From Nocardia niwae NBRC 108934 = DSM 45340 (GTDB lineage Bacteria; Actinomycetota; Actinomycetes; Mycobacteriales; Mycobacteriaceae): a stretch of DNA of 64,000 nt. The number at the start of each line of letters is the position of its first letter. The first letter of the stretch is position 1. The stretch covers positions 62,001 to 126,000 of the forward strand of contig NZ_BDCK01000017.1 of assembly GCF_001613465.1 (NCBI RefSeq). The letters run 5' to 3'. Under the pieces are notes generated by a model. It had not been told where the DNA came from and ran no database searches. It worked only from the letters and a program-made list of their open reading frames with translations. This document shows positions 49,428 through 58,531 of this stretch, one piece after another. The position numbers were made by a program, and so were the translations under genes.

Positions 49428-50627
49428 GTGGGTTATCGCTTCACCCGCGATGACGTCGGGTACCTGGGTAGCGCGACCGGCCGGGCCGCGCTGGCAGAGG
49501 TGGATCGTCTGGCGCTGACTTCAACGTCCCTGCTGAAGGACCTCGAGCAGGTGCGCCGCGCCCACGGTGACCGGGCCGCGGCTCTGGTCGAGACGGTCCG
49601 GCTGCGCCGCCGCGCTACGCCCAAACTCGCCGGCGCGGGGGAGTGGCTGTTCACCGACGACGCCTTGCAGCAGGCGACCCCGACCGCCGTCGGCCGGCAT
49701 CGGGCCGCGCGCTTGGCCGGGCGGGCGGTGCATGACGTGACCTGCTCGATCGGTGCCGAACTCGTTGAGCTGGCCGTGGTGTGCCCTGCTGTGGTTGGCA
49801 GCGATCTCGATGACGTGCGGCTCGCGATCGCCGCGCACAATCTGGGGGTGCGCTGGTTTCCGGTAGGGGCATCGGGTGCGTCGCCGGCGCGGAATGTGGT
49901 GCTGGCCAAAGCGGACGCCCTGCGCCCGAGCAGCCGCGACACCGTGATCATCGCCGACCCGGCGCGGCGTGCCGACGGTCGGCGTATCCACGACCCGGCG
50001 AAGTTGCAGCCGCCGCTGCCGGACCTGCGCACGGCCTATCAGGGCTGCGATCTGGCCGTGAAATGCGCTCCCGGACTGGATTTCGACCGCCTGGACTGGT
50101 CGGGTGAGATCGAGGTCGTCTCACTTGACGGCGCTGTGCGCGAGGCCTGCCTGTGGTCCCCTGGACTGGCCGAACCCGGTGTCACCCGTCGCGCCACGGT
50201 GCTCGGGTCCGACGGCTCCGCTTGGACCATCACCGATGCCGAACCGGACATCATCGATGAGCGGGCGCCAGGGCAATGGATCATCGACCCGGACGGCGCG
50301 GTCGTCCGCGCGGGTCTCGTTCGTCACTACGCCGCGAGACACGGCTTGTGGCAATTGGATCCCCGCATCGCCTATCTCACCGGTGACGCCGTGCCCGAGG
50401 GGGTACGTGGCTTCCGCATCCTCGACCGCATGGAATTCCGCGAGAAAGCCCTCCGCGCCGAACTGCATCGCCGCGACTGCGGCCCCCTCGAGATCCTCGC
50501 GCGTGGCGTGGACATCGACCCGGATGCGCTCCGTGCCCGCCTGAAACCCCGGGGCACCCGGCCGCACACGCTGGTGATCACTCGCATCGGCCGCGCCGCG
50601 ACCGTCTTCCTCTGTGCCACACCGTGA
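49428..50627 (+). CDS. THUMP-like domain class I methyltransferase
   Basis: A 399-aa protein equivalent by position to Rv3037c. A SAM-binding core is visible as VHDVTCSIGAELVELA near residue 105, VVGSDLDDVRLAIAAHN and VIIADPARRADGRRIHDP (a DPxR catalytic-loop-like motif), and the C-terminal THUMP-like part ends ARLKPRGTRPHTLVITRIG. Such proteins probably methylate RNA, but the target is not known. GTG 49428 is the first plausible start and directly precedes the GYRFTRDDVGYL block. It converges with the PQQ-type gene 48 bp away. Confidence 0.82.
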   Translation: MGYRFTRDDVGYLGSATGRAALAEVDRLALTSTSLLKDLEQVRRAHGDRAAALVETVRLRRRATPKLAGAGEWLFTDDALQQATPTAVGRHRAARLAGRAVHDVTCSIGAELVELAVVCPAVVGSDLDDVRLAIAAHNLGVRWFPVGASGASPARNVVLAKADALRPSSRDTVIIADPARRADGRRIHDPAKLQPPLPDLRTAYQGCDLAVKCAPGLDFDRLDWSGEIEVVSLDGAVREACLWSPGLAEPGVTRRATVLGSDGSAWTITDAEPDIIDERAPGQWIIDPDGAVVRAGLVRHYAARHGLWQLDPRIAYLTGDAVPEGVRGFRILDRMEFREKALRAELHRRDCGPLEILARGVDIDPDALRARLKPRGTRPHTLVITRIGRAATVFLCATP

Positions 50628-50675
50628 GCACGCGGGTGCCTCACGGCCGGCGTACGCCGGGAATGCGGGCGAGCG

Positions 50676-52004
50676 CTACTCCGGTTCGAAGGCGAAGATC
50701 TCGCCGATGCGGGTCGCGACCACGACCTCACCCTTCGCGCCGATCGACGTGCCGGTGGTGGTTCCCTTGGCGCCCGGAAGAACGTCGGAGTCGATGGTGG
50801 TTCCGGTTCGCGTGTCGAAGGTGACGAGGTTGAGCCCCTCACCGATGGCCGCGGTGACGTAACCGGTGTCTCCCGCCGTCTGCGCCGCGGAGCCGCGCTG
50901 CGCCAGATCCTTACGCTCCCAAGCCGTTTCGGCCGTGTCGCCCTTGTCGCGGAGCGCCAGCAGGTAGCCGTCCTCACCGGACGGGATGATCAGGCCGTCG
51001 TCGGACACCGAGATGCCGCCCCTGGGCGTCCATTCCAGCCGGTGCACCCACTTGGTCCGCCCGTCGGCGGTGTCCAGGGCGATGAGGCGGTTGTTGTTGT
51101 CGCCGACGTAGAGGGTGCCGCCGTCGGCGGACAGGGCCGGGCTGGTCGCGCTGCCGCCCAACAGCAGTTCGGCGCTCCACTCCCGCACGATCTTGTCACC
51201 GGTGTAGCGCAACGCGACCACGGCCGCCGCGGGCCGTCCCGGCTGCCACAGCGTCACGTAGAAGCTGCCGCTGGCCGCGTCGATGGGGGAGATGTTCGCG
51301 ACGGGGCACTGCGGCCCTCCGACGGCACAGTCGTCGAGTCCCTGGCCCGAGTCGGGCCAGCCGAGTCCGGCGTTGACCAGGAAGTTGGGTTCGCCGAGCA
51401 GTTGCAGCGTCGGCGCCGCCCGCTCGCCCGTCTGCCGCGACAACACGTCGACCTGACCGGATTGGCTGATCGTCAGCAGTTTTCCGTCGCCGGTGAACTG
51501 CACCGAGACCGGTGTTCCGGCGACCGGCGTGGCCCACCGCGGTTGCCCCAGATAGTTGAACGAGATCACCCTGCTGTCGTCGCCGACGTAGACGTTGGTC
51601 ATCCCGTCCACCGCCGACGGCGCGGAGATCGCGCTCGGACCCAGGGCATTGCAGAACCGTTTGCGGCCGGTGGCCATCTGGAAGGTGAAGATCGAGCAGT
51701 TCGGCAGGCGCGTGGTGACGAACAGCTGGCTGTCGGGCCCCAGCGTGACCGGCTGGGCGATCGGCCCGCCGACCGGCCGCTGCCAGCTCAACCCGATCTT
51801 CCGCGACCCGGTGACCGGGGCGGTGCCGCTGTTGCGGCCGTCGTGGTAAGCGGCGGTCCAGCCCTTGCCGGTGCCGACGGTGATGTCGTCGTAGTCGGTG
51901 CCGCAACCGGCCAGCGTCAGCGCGCCGACCGCGGCCAGCACGGCCGCGGCGCGTTTCCGGGACGGTCGCCACATGGAAGTAGCCAGTACGCCGCCGCTTC
52001 GCAC
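50676..52004 (-). CDS. PQQ-like beta-propeller lipoprotein
   Basis: A 442-aa exported protein with a signal peptide ending at the lipobox ALTLAGC. The mature part contains repeated blades such as IGLSWQRPVGGPIAQPVTLGPD, LYVGDNNNRLIALDTADGRTKW and YVTAAIGEGLNLVTFDTRTG, of the BamB/PQQ-dehydrogenase repeat type, with no dehydrogenase active site. It is the positional equivalent of Rv3035. I use GTG 52004, which has AGGAG eight bases upstream; ATG 51974 is the alternative and would give a more ordinary signal peptide. Likely a cell-envelope scaffold. Confidence 0.82.
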   Translation of the reverse strand: MRSGGVLATSMWRPSRKRAAAVLAAVGALTLAGCGTDYDDITVGTGKGWTAAYHDGRNSGTAPVTGSRKIGLSWQRPVGGPIAQPVTLGPDSQLFVTTRLPNCSIFTFQMATGRKRFCNALGPSAISAPSAVDGMTNVYVGDDSRVISFNYLGQPRWATPVAGTPVSVQFTGDGKLLTISQSGQVDVLSRQTGERAAPTLQLLGEPNFLVNAGLGWPDSGQGLDDCAVGGPQCPVANISPIDAASGSFYVTLWQPGRPAAAVVALRYTGDKIVREWSAELLLGGSATSPALSADGGTLYVGDNNNRLIALDTADGRTKWVHRLEWTPRGGISVSDDGLIIPSGEDGYLLALRDKGDTAETAWERKDLAQRGSAAQTAGDTGYVTAAIGEGLNLVTFDTRTGTTIDSDVLPGAKGTTTGTSIGAKGEVVVATRIGEIFAFEPE

Positions 52005-52206
52005 CTGCCGTACTCCTGTCGTCGTTGGCTCGCACCCGCGCCCTCTCCGGCGCAGGAGTCACTGTACGGGAGGACTTTGCGCGGGTGAACGAGTCCCGGC
52101 GTTGTCGTCGCGGGTGGTCGTCGCGGTGCCCGCCGCGAGCGATAGGCTCTATCCGTCGCCGCCGAGGCGGGCGACGGCCGGTAGGACCACGACAGGAGAA
52201 CCGTTC

Positions 52207-52956
52207 GTGACGAGCATGTGGGGCGCACCGTTGCGCTCGCGCTGGCGGGGATCGCGCCGCCGGGATCCGCAGCAGGCGCGTTTTCTGACGCTGGCGTCGC
52301 TGCGCTGGGTGCTCGCGAACCGGGCGTACACGCCCTGGTACCTGGTGCGTTACTACCGGCTGTTCAAGTTCCGCCTGGCCAACCCGCACATCGTGCTGCG
52401 CGGGATGGTCTTCCTCGGCCGCCGCGTGGAGATCCACGCCACGCCGGAGCTGAGCCGCATGGAGATCGGCCGCTGGGTCCACATCGGCGACGGAAACGCG
52501 ATCCGCTGCCACGAGGGTTCGCTGCGCATCGGCGACAAGGTGGTGTTCGGCAAGGACAACGTCGTCAACACCTACCTCGACATCGAGATCGGGGAATCGA
52601 CCCTGGTCGCCGACTGGTGCTACATCTGCGACTTCGACCACAAGATGGACGACATCACCGTGCCGATCAAGGACCAGGGCATCGTGAAGAGTCCGGTGCG
52701 CATCGGACCCGACACCTGGATCGCGGCCAAGGTCACCGTGCTGCGCGAGACCCGCGTCGGCCGTGGCTGCGTGCTCGGCGCGCACGCCGTGGTGAAGGGT
52801 GAGATCCCGGACTACAGCATCGCCGTGGGCGCTCCCGCCAAGGTGGTCAAGAACCGCAAGGCCACCTGGGAGGCAGGCGCCGAGAAGCGGGCCGAATACC
52901 TGGCCGCGCTGGAGGACATCGCGCGCAAGAAGAACGGGGCGACGCAGACCGCCTGA
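52207..52956 (+). CDS. Left-handed beta-helix acyltransferase
   Basis: A 249-aa hexapeptide-repeat protein, positional equivalent of Rv3034c. The beta-helix spans about residues 60-215, with repeats such as IGDGNAIRCHEGSLRIGDKVVFGKDN and VKSPVRIGPDTWIAAKVTVL, and ends with the family signature VLGAHAVVKGEIPDYSIAVGAPAKVV. The likely donor is acetyl-CoA or another acyl-CoA; the acceptor is unknown. GTG 52207 follows AGGAGAA; an ATG three codons later is possible. GC-rich palindromic sequence (CCGTCGCC/GGCGACGG) lies in its leader. Confidence 0.85.
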   Translation: MTSMWGAPLRSRWRGSRRRDPQQARFLTLASLRWVLANRAYTPWYLVRYYRLFKFRLANPHIVLRGMVFLGRRVEIHATPELSRMEIGRWVHIGDGNAIRCHEGSLRIGDKVVFGKDNVVNTYLDIEIGESTLVADWCYICDFDHKMDDITVPIKDQGIVKSPVRIGPDTWIAAKVTVLRETRVGRGCVLGAHAVVKGEIPDYSIAVGAPAKVVKNRKATWEAGAEKRAEYLAALEDIARKKNGATQTA

Positions 52957-53163
52957 CGCGTACAGCCGGACGAGTCGCACTGCGGATCACTTCCGGGTCG
53001 TCGAAGGTCTGCGCAGTCGCGTCCGGGTGTGGCGGGGCGTTCATCCGGGAAGTGTGGTCGCACCGAGCTGTGGCGCGGCTGTAGCCGGACGAGCGTCGCC
53101 TGCTGACCTGAGGCTGCCCGGTGGGGCCTGGATTCGTCGGTGCGGGCGAGTAGGTTCGGCGCT

Positions 53164-53709
53164 ATGACTGCCTACGCCGCGCTGTTGCGCGGGATCATGC
53201 CGAGCAATCCGAACATGAGCAACGCCAAGTTACGCGGGGTGTTCGAATCGCTCGGTTTCGAAGGCGTCGGTTCGGTACTGGCCAGCGGCAATATCGTATT
53301 CCACAGCGCGGACTCCGACGTGCCCGAGCTCGAGGATCGCATCCAGCAGGCGCTGATCCGGGAGCTGGGCATCGGCGGCGGCACAATCATCCGCAGCCAT
53401 GACGAACTGCGTGCGCTGCTCGACACCGACCCGTTCCACGGCTTGACCCACGGGCGCGGCACATACCTGATCGCGACGTTCCTCAAGGACACCGCCCAAC
53501 CGCCGGCCGACCTGCCCGAGCAGCCTGATCCGCTCACCCGGATCGTCGGCTACGACGCGGACGCGCGGGCGTTCCTCGCGGTCATCGACAACAGCGAGCC
53601 GGGCAAGACGCCCGATTTCATGGCCTGGCTGGAGAAGACATACGGCAAGGACATCACCACCCGCACCTGGCTCACCGTCGAGCGCATCGTCAAGAAGCTG
53701 GGCGGCTAG
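53164..53709 (+). CDS. DUF1697 family protein
   Basis: A 181-aa protein of the DUF1697 family. Typical segments are YAALLRGIMPSNPNMSNAKL, GSVLASGNIVF near residue 40, and YLIATFLKD in the middle, with LTVERIVKKL at the C-terminus. Function unknown in the family. TAGGTT lies 7 nt before the ATG and there is no ribosome binding site, so the transcript is probably leaderless. It converges with the glycosyltransferase gene, 13 bp apart. Confidence 0.85.
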   Translation: MTAYAALLRGIMPSNPNMSNAKLRGVFESLGFEGVGSVLASGNIVFHSADSDVPELEDRIQQALIRELGIGGGTIIRSHDELRALLDTDPFHGLTHGRGTYLIATFLKDTAQPPADLPEQPDPLTRIVGYDADARAFLAVIDNSEPGKTPDFMAWLEKTYGKDITTRTWLTVERIVKKLGG

Positions 53710-53722
53710 CCGAGGCGGGTGG

Positions 53723-54976
53723 CTACTTCGGATCGCGTTCCGGCAGGGGACGTTCCACGATGGACGGGCGGCCCAGCGGGTTGCGCACCCGACGCTTGGC
53801 CGACTGATACACCTGGGCGGTTTCCGCCGCCACCACGTCCCACGCGAAATCGGCCGTGAGCCGTTCGCGCGCGGCGTAGGCGCGTTGCTGCGTGGCGGCG
53901 GGGTCGTCGAGGGTGGCGCGGACCGCTTCGACCAAGCCGTCGACGTCCGCGGGCGCGAACGAGGCGCCGGTGACGCCGTCGATCACGGCCTCGCCCAGGC
54001 CGCCCGCCGTCGAGGTGATCAACGGGGTGCCCGCCGCGGCCGCCTCCAGCGCGACGATGCCGAAGGGCTCGTACCGGCTCGGCAGCACGATCGCGTCGGC
54101 GCCGTGCAGCCAGCCGAGCAGCTCCGCGTGGTCGAGCTGACCGGCGAAATTCACCGCGCGGGCGACCCGGTGCACCCGGGCGCGTTCGCGCAACCATTCG
54201 AACTGGGTGCCGACGCCCGCGATGGTCAGGGTGGTGCCGGGATGGGCGCGGCGGATGCGGGGCAGCGCGGCGATCGCGTCCTGCACGCCCTTCTCGTACT
54301 CGAGCCTGCCGACGTACAGCAGCCGTGGCGGCCCGTTGCGCGGCGCGCGCGGACGAAAGGTCCACGCCCCCACGTCGATGCCGTTGCGGATCACCGTCAT
54401 CGGGATCCGCTCGGGCCCGTAGAGCCGCTCGACTTCGTCCTGCATGGATGCCGAGCAGGTGATCAGGGCGTCGGATTCGTTGGCCAGCCACCACTCCACC
54501 GAGTGGACCTGCTTGTTGACCTTGCCCGCGACCCAGCCGCTGTGCCTGCCTGCCTCGGTGGCGTGGATGGTCGAGACCAGGGGCACGTCGTAGTACTCGG
54601 CGAGCGCGATGCCGGGGTGGGCGACCAGCCAGTCGTGCGCGTGCACCACGTCGGGCGTCCAGCCGTCACCGATGCCCGGTTTGCCGAGCGCGACGCCGGC
54701 GCGCACCATGGCGTGCCCCATGGCCAGCGTCCAGGCGAGCATGTCCTCGCCGAAGTCGAACACCGGCGGGTCCTCCGCGACCGCCACCACCAGCACGCCG
54801 TCGGCGATGTAGGAGTGGGTGGGATGGGTCGAGGCGTCGGTGCCGGAGGGGCGCCGGGACAGCACGACCACCTCGTGGCCTGCCGTGGCCAGTTCGACGG
54901 CGAGGTGATGCACGTGCCTGCCGAGCCCGCCGACCACTACCGGCGGGTACTCCCACGACACCATCAAAATCTTCAT
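53723..54976 (-). CDS. GT4-family alpha-glucosyltransferase (Rv3032-like)
   Basis: A 417-aa GT-B glycosyltransferase, likely elongating alpha-1,4-glucan for methylglucose lipopolysaccharide, as its mycobacterial counterpart Rv3032 does. Landmarks: MVSWEYPPVVVGGLGRHVHHLAVEL at the N-terminus, VVHAHDWLVAHPGIAL near residue 110, LLYVGRLEYEKGVQDAI near residue 225, and VLPSRYEPFGIVALEAAAAGTPLI (GT4 EX7E motif) near residue 305. It overlaps the upstream GH57 gene by 4 bases (ATGA). This gene, the GH57 gene and the methyltransferase upstream form one operon. Confidence 0.9.
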   Translation of the reverse strand: MKILMVSWEYPPVVVGGLGRHVHHLAVELATAGHEVVVLSRRPSGTDASTHPTHSYIADGVLVVAVAEDPPVFDFGEDMLAWTLAMGHAMVRAGVALGKPGIGDGWTPDVVHAHDWLVAHPGIALAEYYDVPLVSTIHATEAGRHSGWVAGKVNKQVHSVEWWLANESDALITCSASMQDEVERLYGPERIPMTVIRNGIDVGAWTFRPRAPRNGPPRLLYVGRLEYEKGVQDAIAALPRIRRAHPGTTLTIAGVGTQFEWLRERARVHRVARAVNFAGQLDHAELLGWLHGADAIVLPSRYEPFGIVALEAAAAGTPLITSTAGGLGEAVIDGVTGASFAPADVDGLVEAVRATLDDPAATQQRAYAARERLTADFAWDVVAAETAQVYQSAKRRVRNPLGRPSIVERPLPERDPK

Positions 54977-56640
54977 GCAAGTCCTTCTGCGGCCGAGCCC
55001 GGGTCCGCCGGGCCCGGTCCGTGGTCCGCAGTGGCGGAGTCCGGTCCCGGCGCGGCGGCGGATACTGCCCCGGTGGCGCTGGGTACGGACCCCGCGGAGG
55101 TGAGTCGTCGCGCATCCACGCCGGGGAAGAGTCCGTCAGCTGCCCCCCATCCTGCCGCCAACTGCCGTGCTTTCGCGAGTTGGCCCGCCCCGACGGCCGT
55201 GGCGATTTCGCGGACCGCGTGGGCGTGGCGGTGCGCGCGGTCGCGGGCGTAACCCGCGGCGGAGTCCTTGCTGACCATGAACGCCCAGTCACTGGAAACG
55301 GTCAGGATCGCTTCGCGCAGCAGTTGATCGGCGACGTGGTCGCGCAGCCCGGGTGCGCCGCCCTGCGCGGCGCGCATCTTGTCGACGGTGTCCAGCGTCA
55401 GCCGCACGATGTCGTCGTTGAGCTCCACCAGGTCGCGGACCTGCTCGCCCGCCCACACTCGCCAGTCCTTGCCCGAACCCCAGGACGAGTCGGCCAGCGG
55501 CACCGGTTCGCCCAGGTAGCCGTGGGTTCGCGCGTCGGCGAGGGTGCCCACGGTGACGCCTGCCTCCGGCAGCGCGCGCAGCACCTGCGCCAGCCACTGC
55601 GGGCCCTCGTGCCACCAGTGGCCGAACAGTTCGGTGTCGAACGCCGCCACGACCAGGGCGGGCCGTCCGATCCGCGCGGACTCGGAGATCAACCGCTCGC
55701 GCACCGTCCGCACGAAATCCTCCACGTCCCGGGCAACGGCCGCGGCGGCCAGTTCCGGATCGTAGGGAGCCTTGTCCGGGCCCGCGACGGTTTTGCCGGT
55801 GACCCGCGCGGGTTTGAGACCCGTCGCGTGATCATAGTGATGAAAGTCACGATAGGCGCCGTGTCCCGGGTAGCCGGATTTGGGCGACCAGACTCGGTAG
55901 CTCACCTGCAGATCGCGTCCGAACGCCACCACATCGGAATCCCGCACCGGGCGACCGAGTGTCGTGTCGCCGCGCAGAGCGGGCCCATCGACCATGAAAT
56001 GCGTCACACCTGCGGCGGCGTAGCCGACCTCCATGCCGGGGGTGTATCCGCACTCGGGCGCCCAGATGCCCGTTGGCGTGTGACCCCAGCGGTGCCGCGC
56101 ATCGGCCAAGCCCTCGACCAGCTGGAACTGACGCAATCGGGGATCGAGCAGCGGCTGGAACGGATGGGCCAGCGGGCCGCCGAGTAGTTCGATGGTCTCC
56201 GCGTCGATGAGCGAACGCCAGACCGGGGCCGCGCCGTGCCGCCAGTGCCGCTCGAATTCGGCCAGGGCGGCGGCGGCCAGGCGGTGTTCGTGCCTGCCGA
56301 GCGCGACGTTGCCCGCCATGGCGGCCTCGTCGGCGCGCAGCTGCCAATTGCCCAGCCAATGGTGCATTCCCGCCAGGCAGTGCGGGTCGTCCAGTTGAGC
56401 CGCGAGCACCGGCGTGATGCCGAGGCTGAGTAGATGCGAACGGCCCTCGGCGGCGAGGGTGCGCAAGACCTCGACCACCGGCAGGTAGGACGCGGCCCAG
56501 GACTGGTAGAGCCATTCCTCGCCGACCGGCCAGCGGCCGTGATGGGCCAGCCAGGGCAGATGGGAGTGCAGGACCAGGGTGAACTGGCCCGGCACGGGGC
56601 TTGCGGCGTGCCCGCCGGGCACGGTACTGCGATCGGTCAA
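54973..56640 (-). CDS. GH57-family 1,4-alpha-glucan branching enzyme (Rv3031-like)
   Basis: A 555-aa GH57 (DUF1957-containing) glycoside hydrolase-type enzyme, probably adding alpha-1,6 branches to the glucan made by the neighbouring glycosyltransferase. Markers: FTLVLHSHLPWLAHHG with the GH57 HSHLPW start, WAPECGYTPGMEVGY with the catalytic Glu near residue 210, and AAFDTELFGHWWHEGPQWL with the catalytic Asp near residue 350. The last ~45 residues are a low-complexity Pro/Ala/Ser tail that is not part of the fold. It overlaps the upstream methyltransferase and the downstream glycosyltransferase by 4 bases each. Confidence 0.9.
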   Translation of the reverse strand: MTDRSTVPGGHAASPVPGQFTLVLHSHLPWLAHHGRWPVGEEWLYQSWAASYLPVVEVLRTLAAEGRSHLLSLGITPVLAAQLDDPHCLAGMHHWLGNWQLRADEAAMAGNVALGRHEHRLAAAALAEFERHWRHGAAPVWRSLIDAETIELLGGPLAHPFQPLLDPRLRQFQLVEGLADARHRWGHTPTGIWAPECGYTPGMEVGYAAAGVTHFMVDGPALRGDTTLGRPVRDSDVVAFGRDLQVSYRVWSPKSGYPGHGAYRDFHHYDHATGLKPARVTGKTVAGPDKAPYDPELAAAAVARDVEDFVRTVRERLISESARIGRPALVVAAFDTELFGHWWHEGPQWLAQVLRALPEAGVTVGTLADARTHGYLGEPVPLADSSWGSGKDWRVWAGEQVRDLVELNDDIVRLTLDTVDKMRAAQGGAPGLRDHVADQLLREAILTVSSDWAFMVSKDSAAGYARDRAHRHAHAVREIATAVGAGQLAKARQLAAGWGAADGLFPGVDARRLTSAGSVPSATGAVSAAAPGPDSATADHGPGPADPGSAAEGLA

Positions 56641-57446
56641 GGCTTCACCGCGATGGCGACCAGATCCAGACTCGCGTCGATGTCCGCCGCTTCCAGCACG
56701 AAATCGTCGGCCGTGACGCTCGCGACGTCCGCGGTCAGTTCCGCGGGCCAGGGTTCGCCGGCCAGCGCGCGTTCGATCTGCGCGTCGATGAACGACCCGC
56801 CGTGCTTGGCGTCCAGCGCTTTCAGGGCTGGCCCGTGATGCACGCCGATCATCCGCGCGACCTCGAAACCGGCGTCGACGAGCAGTTCGGTGAGCTCGGC
56901 CGCGTTCAGCTCCCTGGTGTGGAACGGGTTGAGCGGAGTATCGCGCCCGGGCGAGAAGGTGATCCGGTTGGGCGTGCTGATCAGCAGCTCACCGCCGGGA
57001 CGCAGCACGCGCAGGCATTCACGCAGGAACTGGGACTGGTCCCACAGGTGCTCGATCACTTGGAAATTCACCACCACGTCGACCGAGGCGTCCTCCAGCG
57101 GCAGATCCGCCAGGTTGCCCTGGATCATCTCGACGCGCGGGTAGCGCACGCGCACGTGCTCGACCGCGCCGGTGTCGTAGTCCACGCCGATCACCTTGGT
57201 GGCCACGTCGGCGATCATGTCCGCGCCGTAACCCTCGCCCGAACCGGCCTCCAGCACGGTCTTTCCGGCGCAGCGGTCCAGCAGGCGGGCGTAGGCGATC
57301 TCGTGCCTGCGGAACCAGTAGTTCTCCTCGGCGATGCCGGGCACGGTCCGCTCGCCGGTCAGCGGCAGCGGTTCGACGCTCGTCTCGGTTTCCGCGGAGT
57401 CGCCGGACAGGTCGTCCACTGCGGCAGGGATCACAGCCTCGCTCAT
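56637..57446 (-). CDS. SAM-dependent methyltransferase of the glucan operon (Rv3030-like)
   Basis: A 269-aa methyltransferase with motif I TVLEAGSGEGYGADMIAD near residue 75, VIGVDYDTGAVEHVR, DASVDVVVNFQVIEHLWDQ and LRVLRPGGELLISTPN. As first gene of the operon with the Rv3032- and Rv3031-like genes, it is probably a sugar O-methyltransferase for methylglucose lipopolysaccharide; this is inferred from context. I use ATG 57446: it is preceded at 7 nt by TAACGT, suggesting a leaderless transcript, whereas GTG 57449 is one codon longer. It is divergent from etfBA. Confidence 0.85.
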   Translation of the reverse strand: MSEAVIPAAVDDLSGDSAETETSVEPLPLTGERTVPGIAEENYWFRRHEIAYARLLDRCAGKTVLEAGSGEGYGADMIADVATKVIGVDYDTGAVEHVRVRYPRVEMIQGNLADLPLEDASVDVVVNFQVIEHLWDQSQFLRECLRVLRPGGELLISTPNRITFSPGRDTPLNPFHTRELNAAELTELLVDAGFEVARMIGVHHGPALKALDAKHGGSFIDAQIERALAGEPWPAELTADVASVTADDFVLEAADIDASLDLVAIAVKP

Positions 57447-57586
57447 CACTCCGACGTTACTGCCACCGGATCCGCGCGAGACACCCCACCCGGTCGGCCC
57501 GGAAGTGCGGCTTCGACCGGCTGGAAACGGGGTCGCCGAACGGGCGCACTGTAACGCGTGGTAACCAATTGTGAGAGAGAAGCCAC

Positions 57587-57608
57587 TAAGTTACCCACGA
57601 GTAACTTA
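57587..57608. promoter_or_regulatory. Palindromic operator ahead of etfBA
   Basis: TAAGTTAC and GTAACTTA form perfect 8-bp arms around a 6-bp spacer. The half site GTAAC recurs in direct orientation at 57551-57555 and 57561-57565. A TAGGGT hexamer follows at 57612. The position, in the divergent region between the methyltransferase operon and etfB, suits a dimeric repressor site; the regulator is not identifiable here. Confidence 0.6.
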
Positions 57609-57708
57609 ACGTAGGGTAATGTCACGGCCGAGCCACCCCCCGGACGTACGGCGCAGCTCGTGCGACCACCACATACGTGTAACCAGAACAGGAGGTCGAC
57701 GAAGACCG

Positions 57709-58494
57709 ATGCCGAACATCGTCGTACTCATCAAGCAGGTTCCCGACACCTGGTCGGAGCGCAAGCTCACCGACGGAGACTTCACCCTCGATCGCGAGGC
57801 CGCCGACGCCGTCCTCGACGAGATCAACGAGCGCGCCGTCGAAGAGGCGCTGTTGATCAAGGAGGCCCAGGGCGGCGAGGTCACCGTGCTGGCCGCCGGT
57901 CCGGACCGCGCCACCGAGGCCATCCGCAAGGCGCTGTCCATGGGCGCCGACAAGGCCATCCACATCAACGACCCGGCCATCCACGGCTCCGACGCCGTGC
58001 AGACGGCGTGGGTGCTGGCGAGCGCGCTCGGCCAGGTCGAGGGTGTCGAGCTGGTCATCGCGGGCAACGAGGCCACCGACGGTCGCGCGGGCGCGGTGCC
58101 CGCGATCATCGCCGAATACCTGGGCCTGCCGCAGCTGACGCACCTGCGGAAGCTGACCGTCGACGGTGACAAGGTCACCGGTGAGCGCGAGACCGACGAA
58201 GGCGTGTTCAAGCTGGAGGCCAGCCTGCCCGCCATCGTCAGCGTCACCGAGAAGATCAACGAGCCGCGCTTCCCGTCCTTCAAGGGCATCATGGCCGCGA
58301 AGAAGAAGGAAGTGCAGACCTTCACGCTGGCCGACCTGGGCGTCGACCCCTCGACCGTGGGCGTCGCGAACGCGGGCTCCACCGTCACCGCGGCCACGCC
58401 GAAGCCTCCGCGCACCGCGGGCGAGAAGATCGCGGACGAAGGCGACGGCGGCAGCAAGATCGCCCAGTACCTGATCGGCCAGAAGATCATCTGA
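57709..58494 (+). CDS. etfB: Electron transfer flavoprotein beta subunit
   Basis: A 261-aa subunit of the FAD-containing ETF heterodimer that takes electrons from acyl-CoA dehydrogenases. It begins NIVVLIKQVPDTWSE, has VEEALLIKEAQGGEVTVLAAGPD near residue 50 and the AMP-binding-type segment VIAGNEATDGRAGAVPAIIAEYLGLP near residues 117-142. An AGGAGG site precedes the ATG at 57709; the frame is open to 57619 but without a better start. etfA follows 37 bp downstream. Position matches fixA (Rv3029c). Confidence 0.95.
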   Translation: MPNIVVLIKQVPDTWSERKLTDGDFTLDREAADAVLDEINERAVEEALLIKEAQGGEVTVLAAGPDRATEAIRKALSMGADKAIHINDPAIHGSDAVQTAWVLASALGQVEGVELVIAGNEATDGRAGAVPAIIAEYLGLPQLTHLRKLTVDGDKVTGERETDEGVFKLEASLPAIVSVTEKINEPRFPSFKGIMAAKKKEVQTFTLADLGVDPSTVGVANAGSTVTAATPKPPRTAGEKIADEGDGGSKIAQYLIGQKII

Positions 58495-58531
58495 TCTCGG
58501 TAGCGCTCGCAGACTTCCTAGGAGAGAACAA

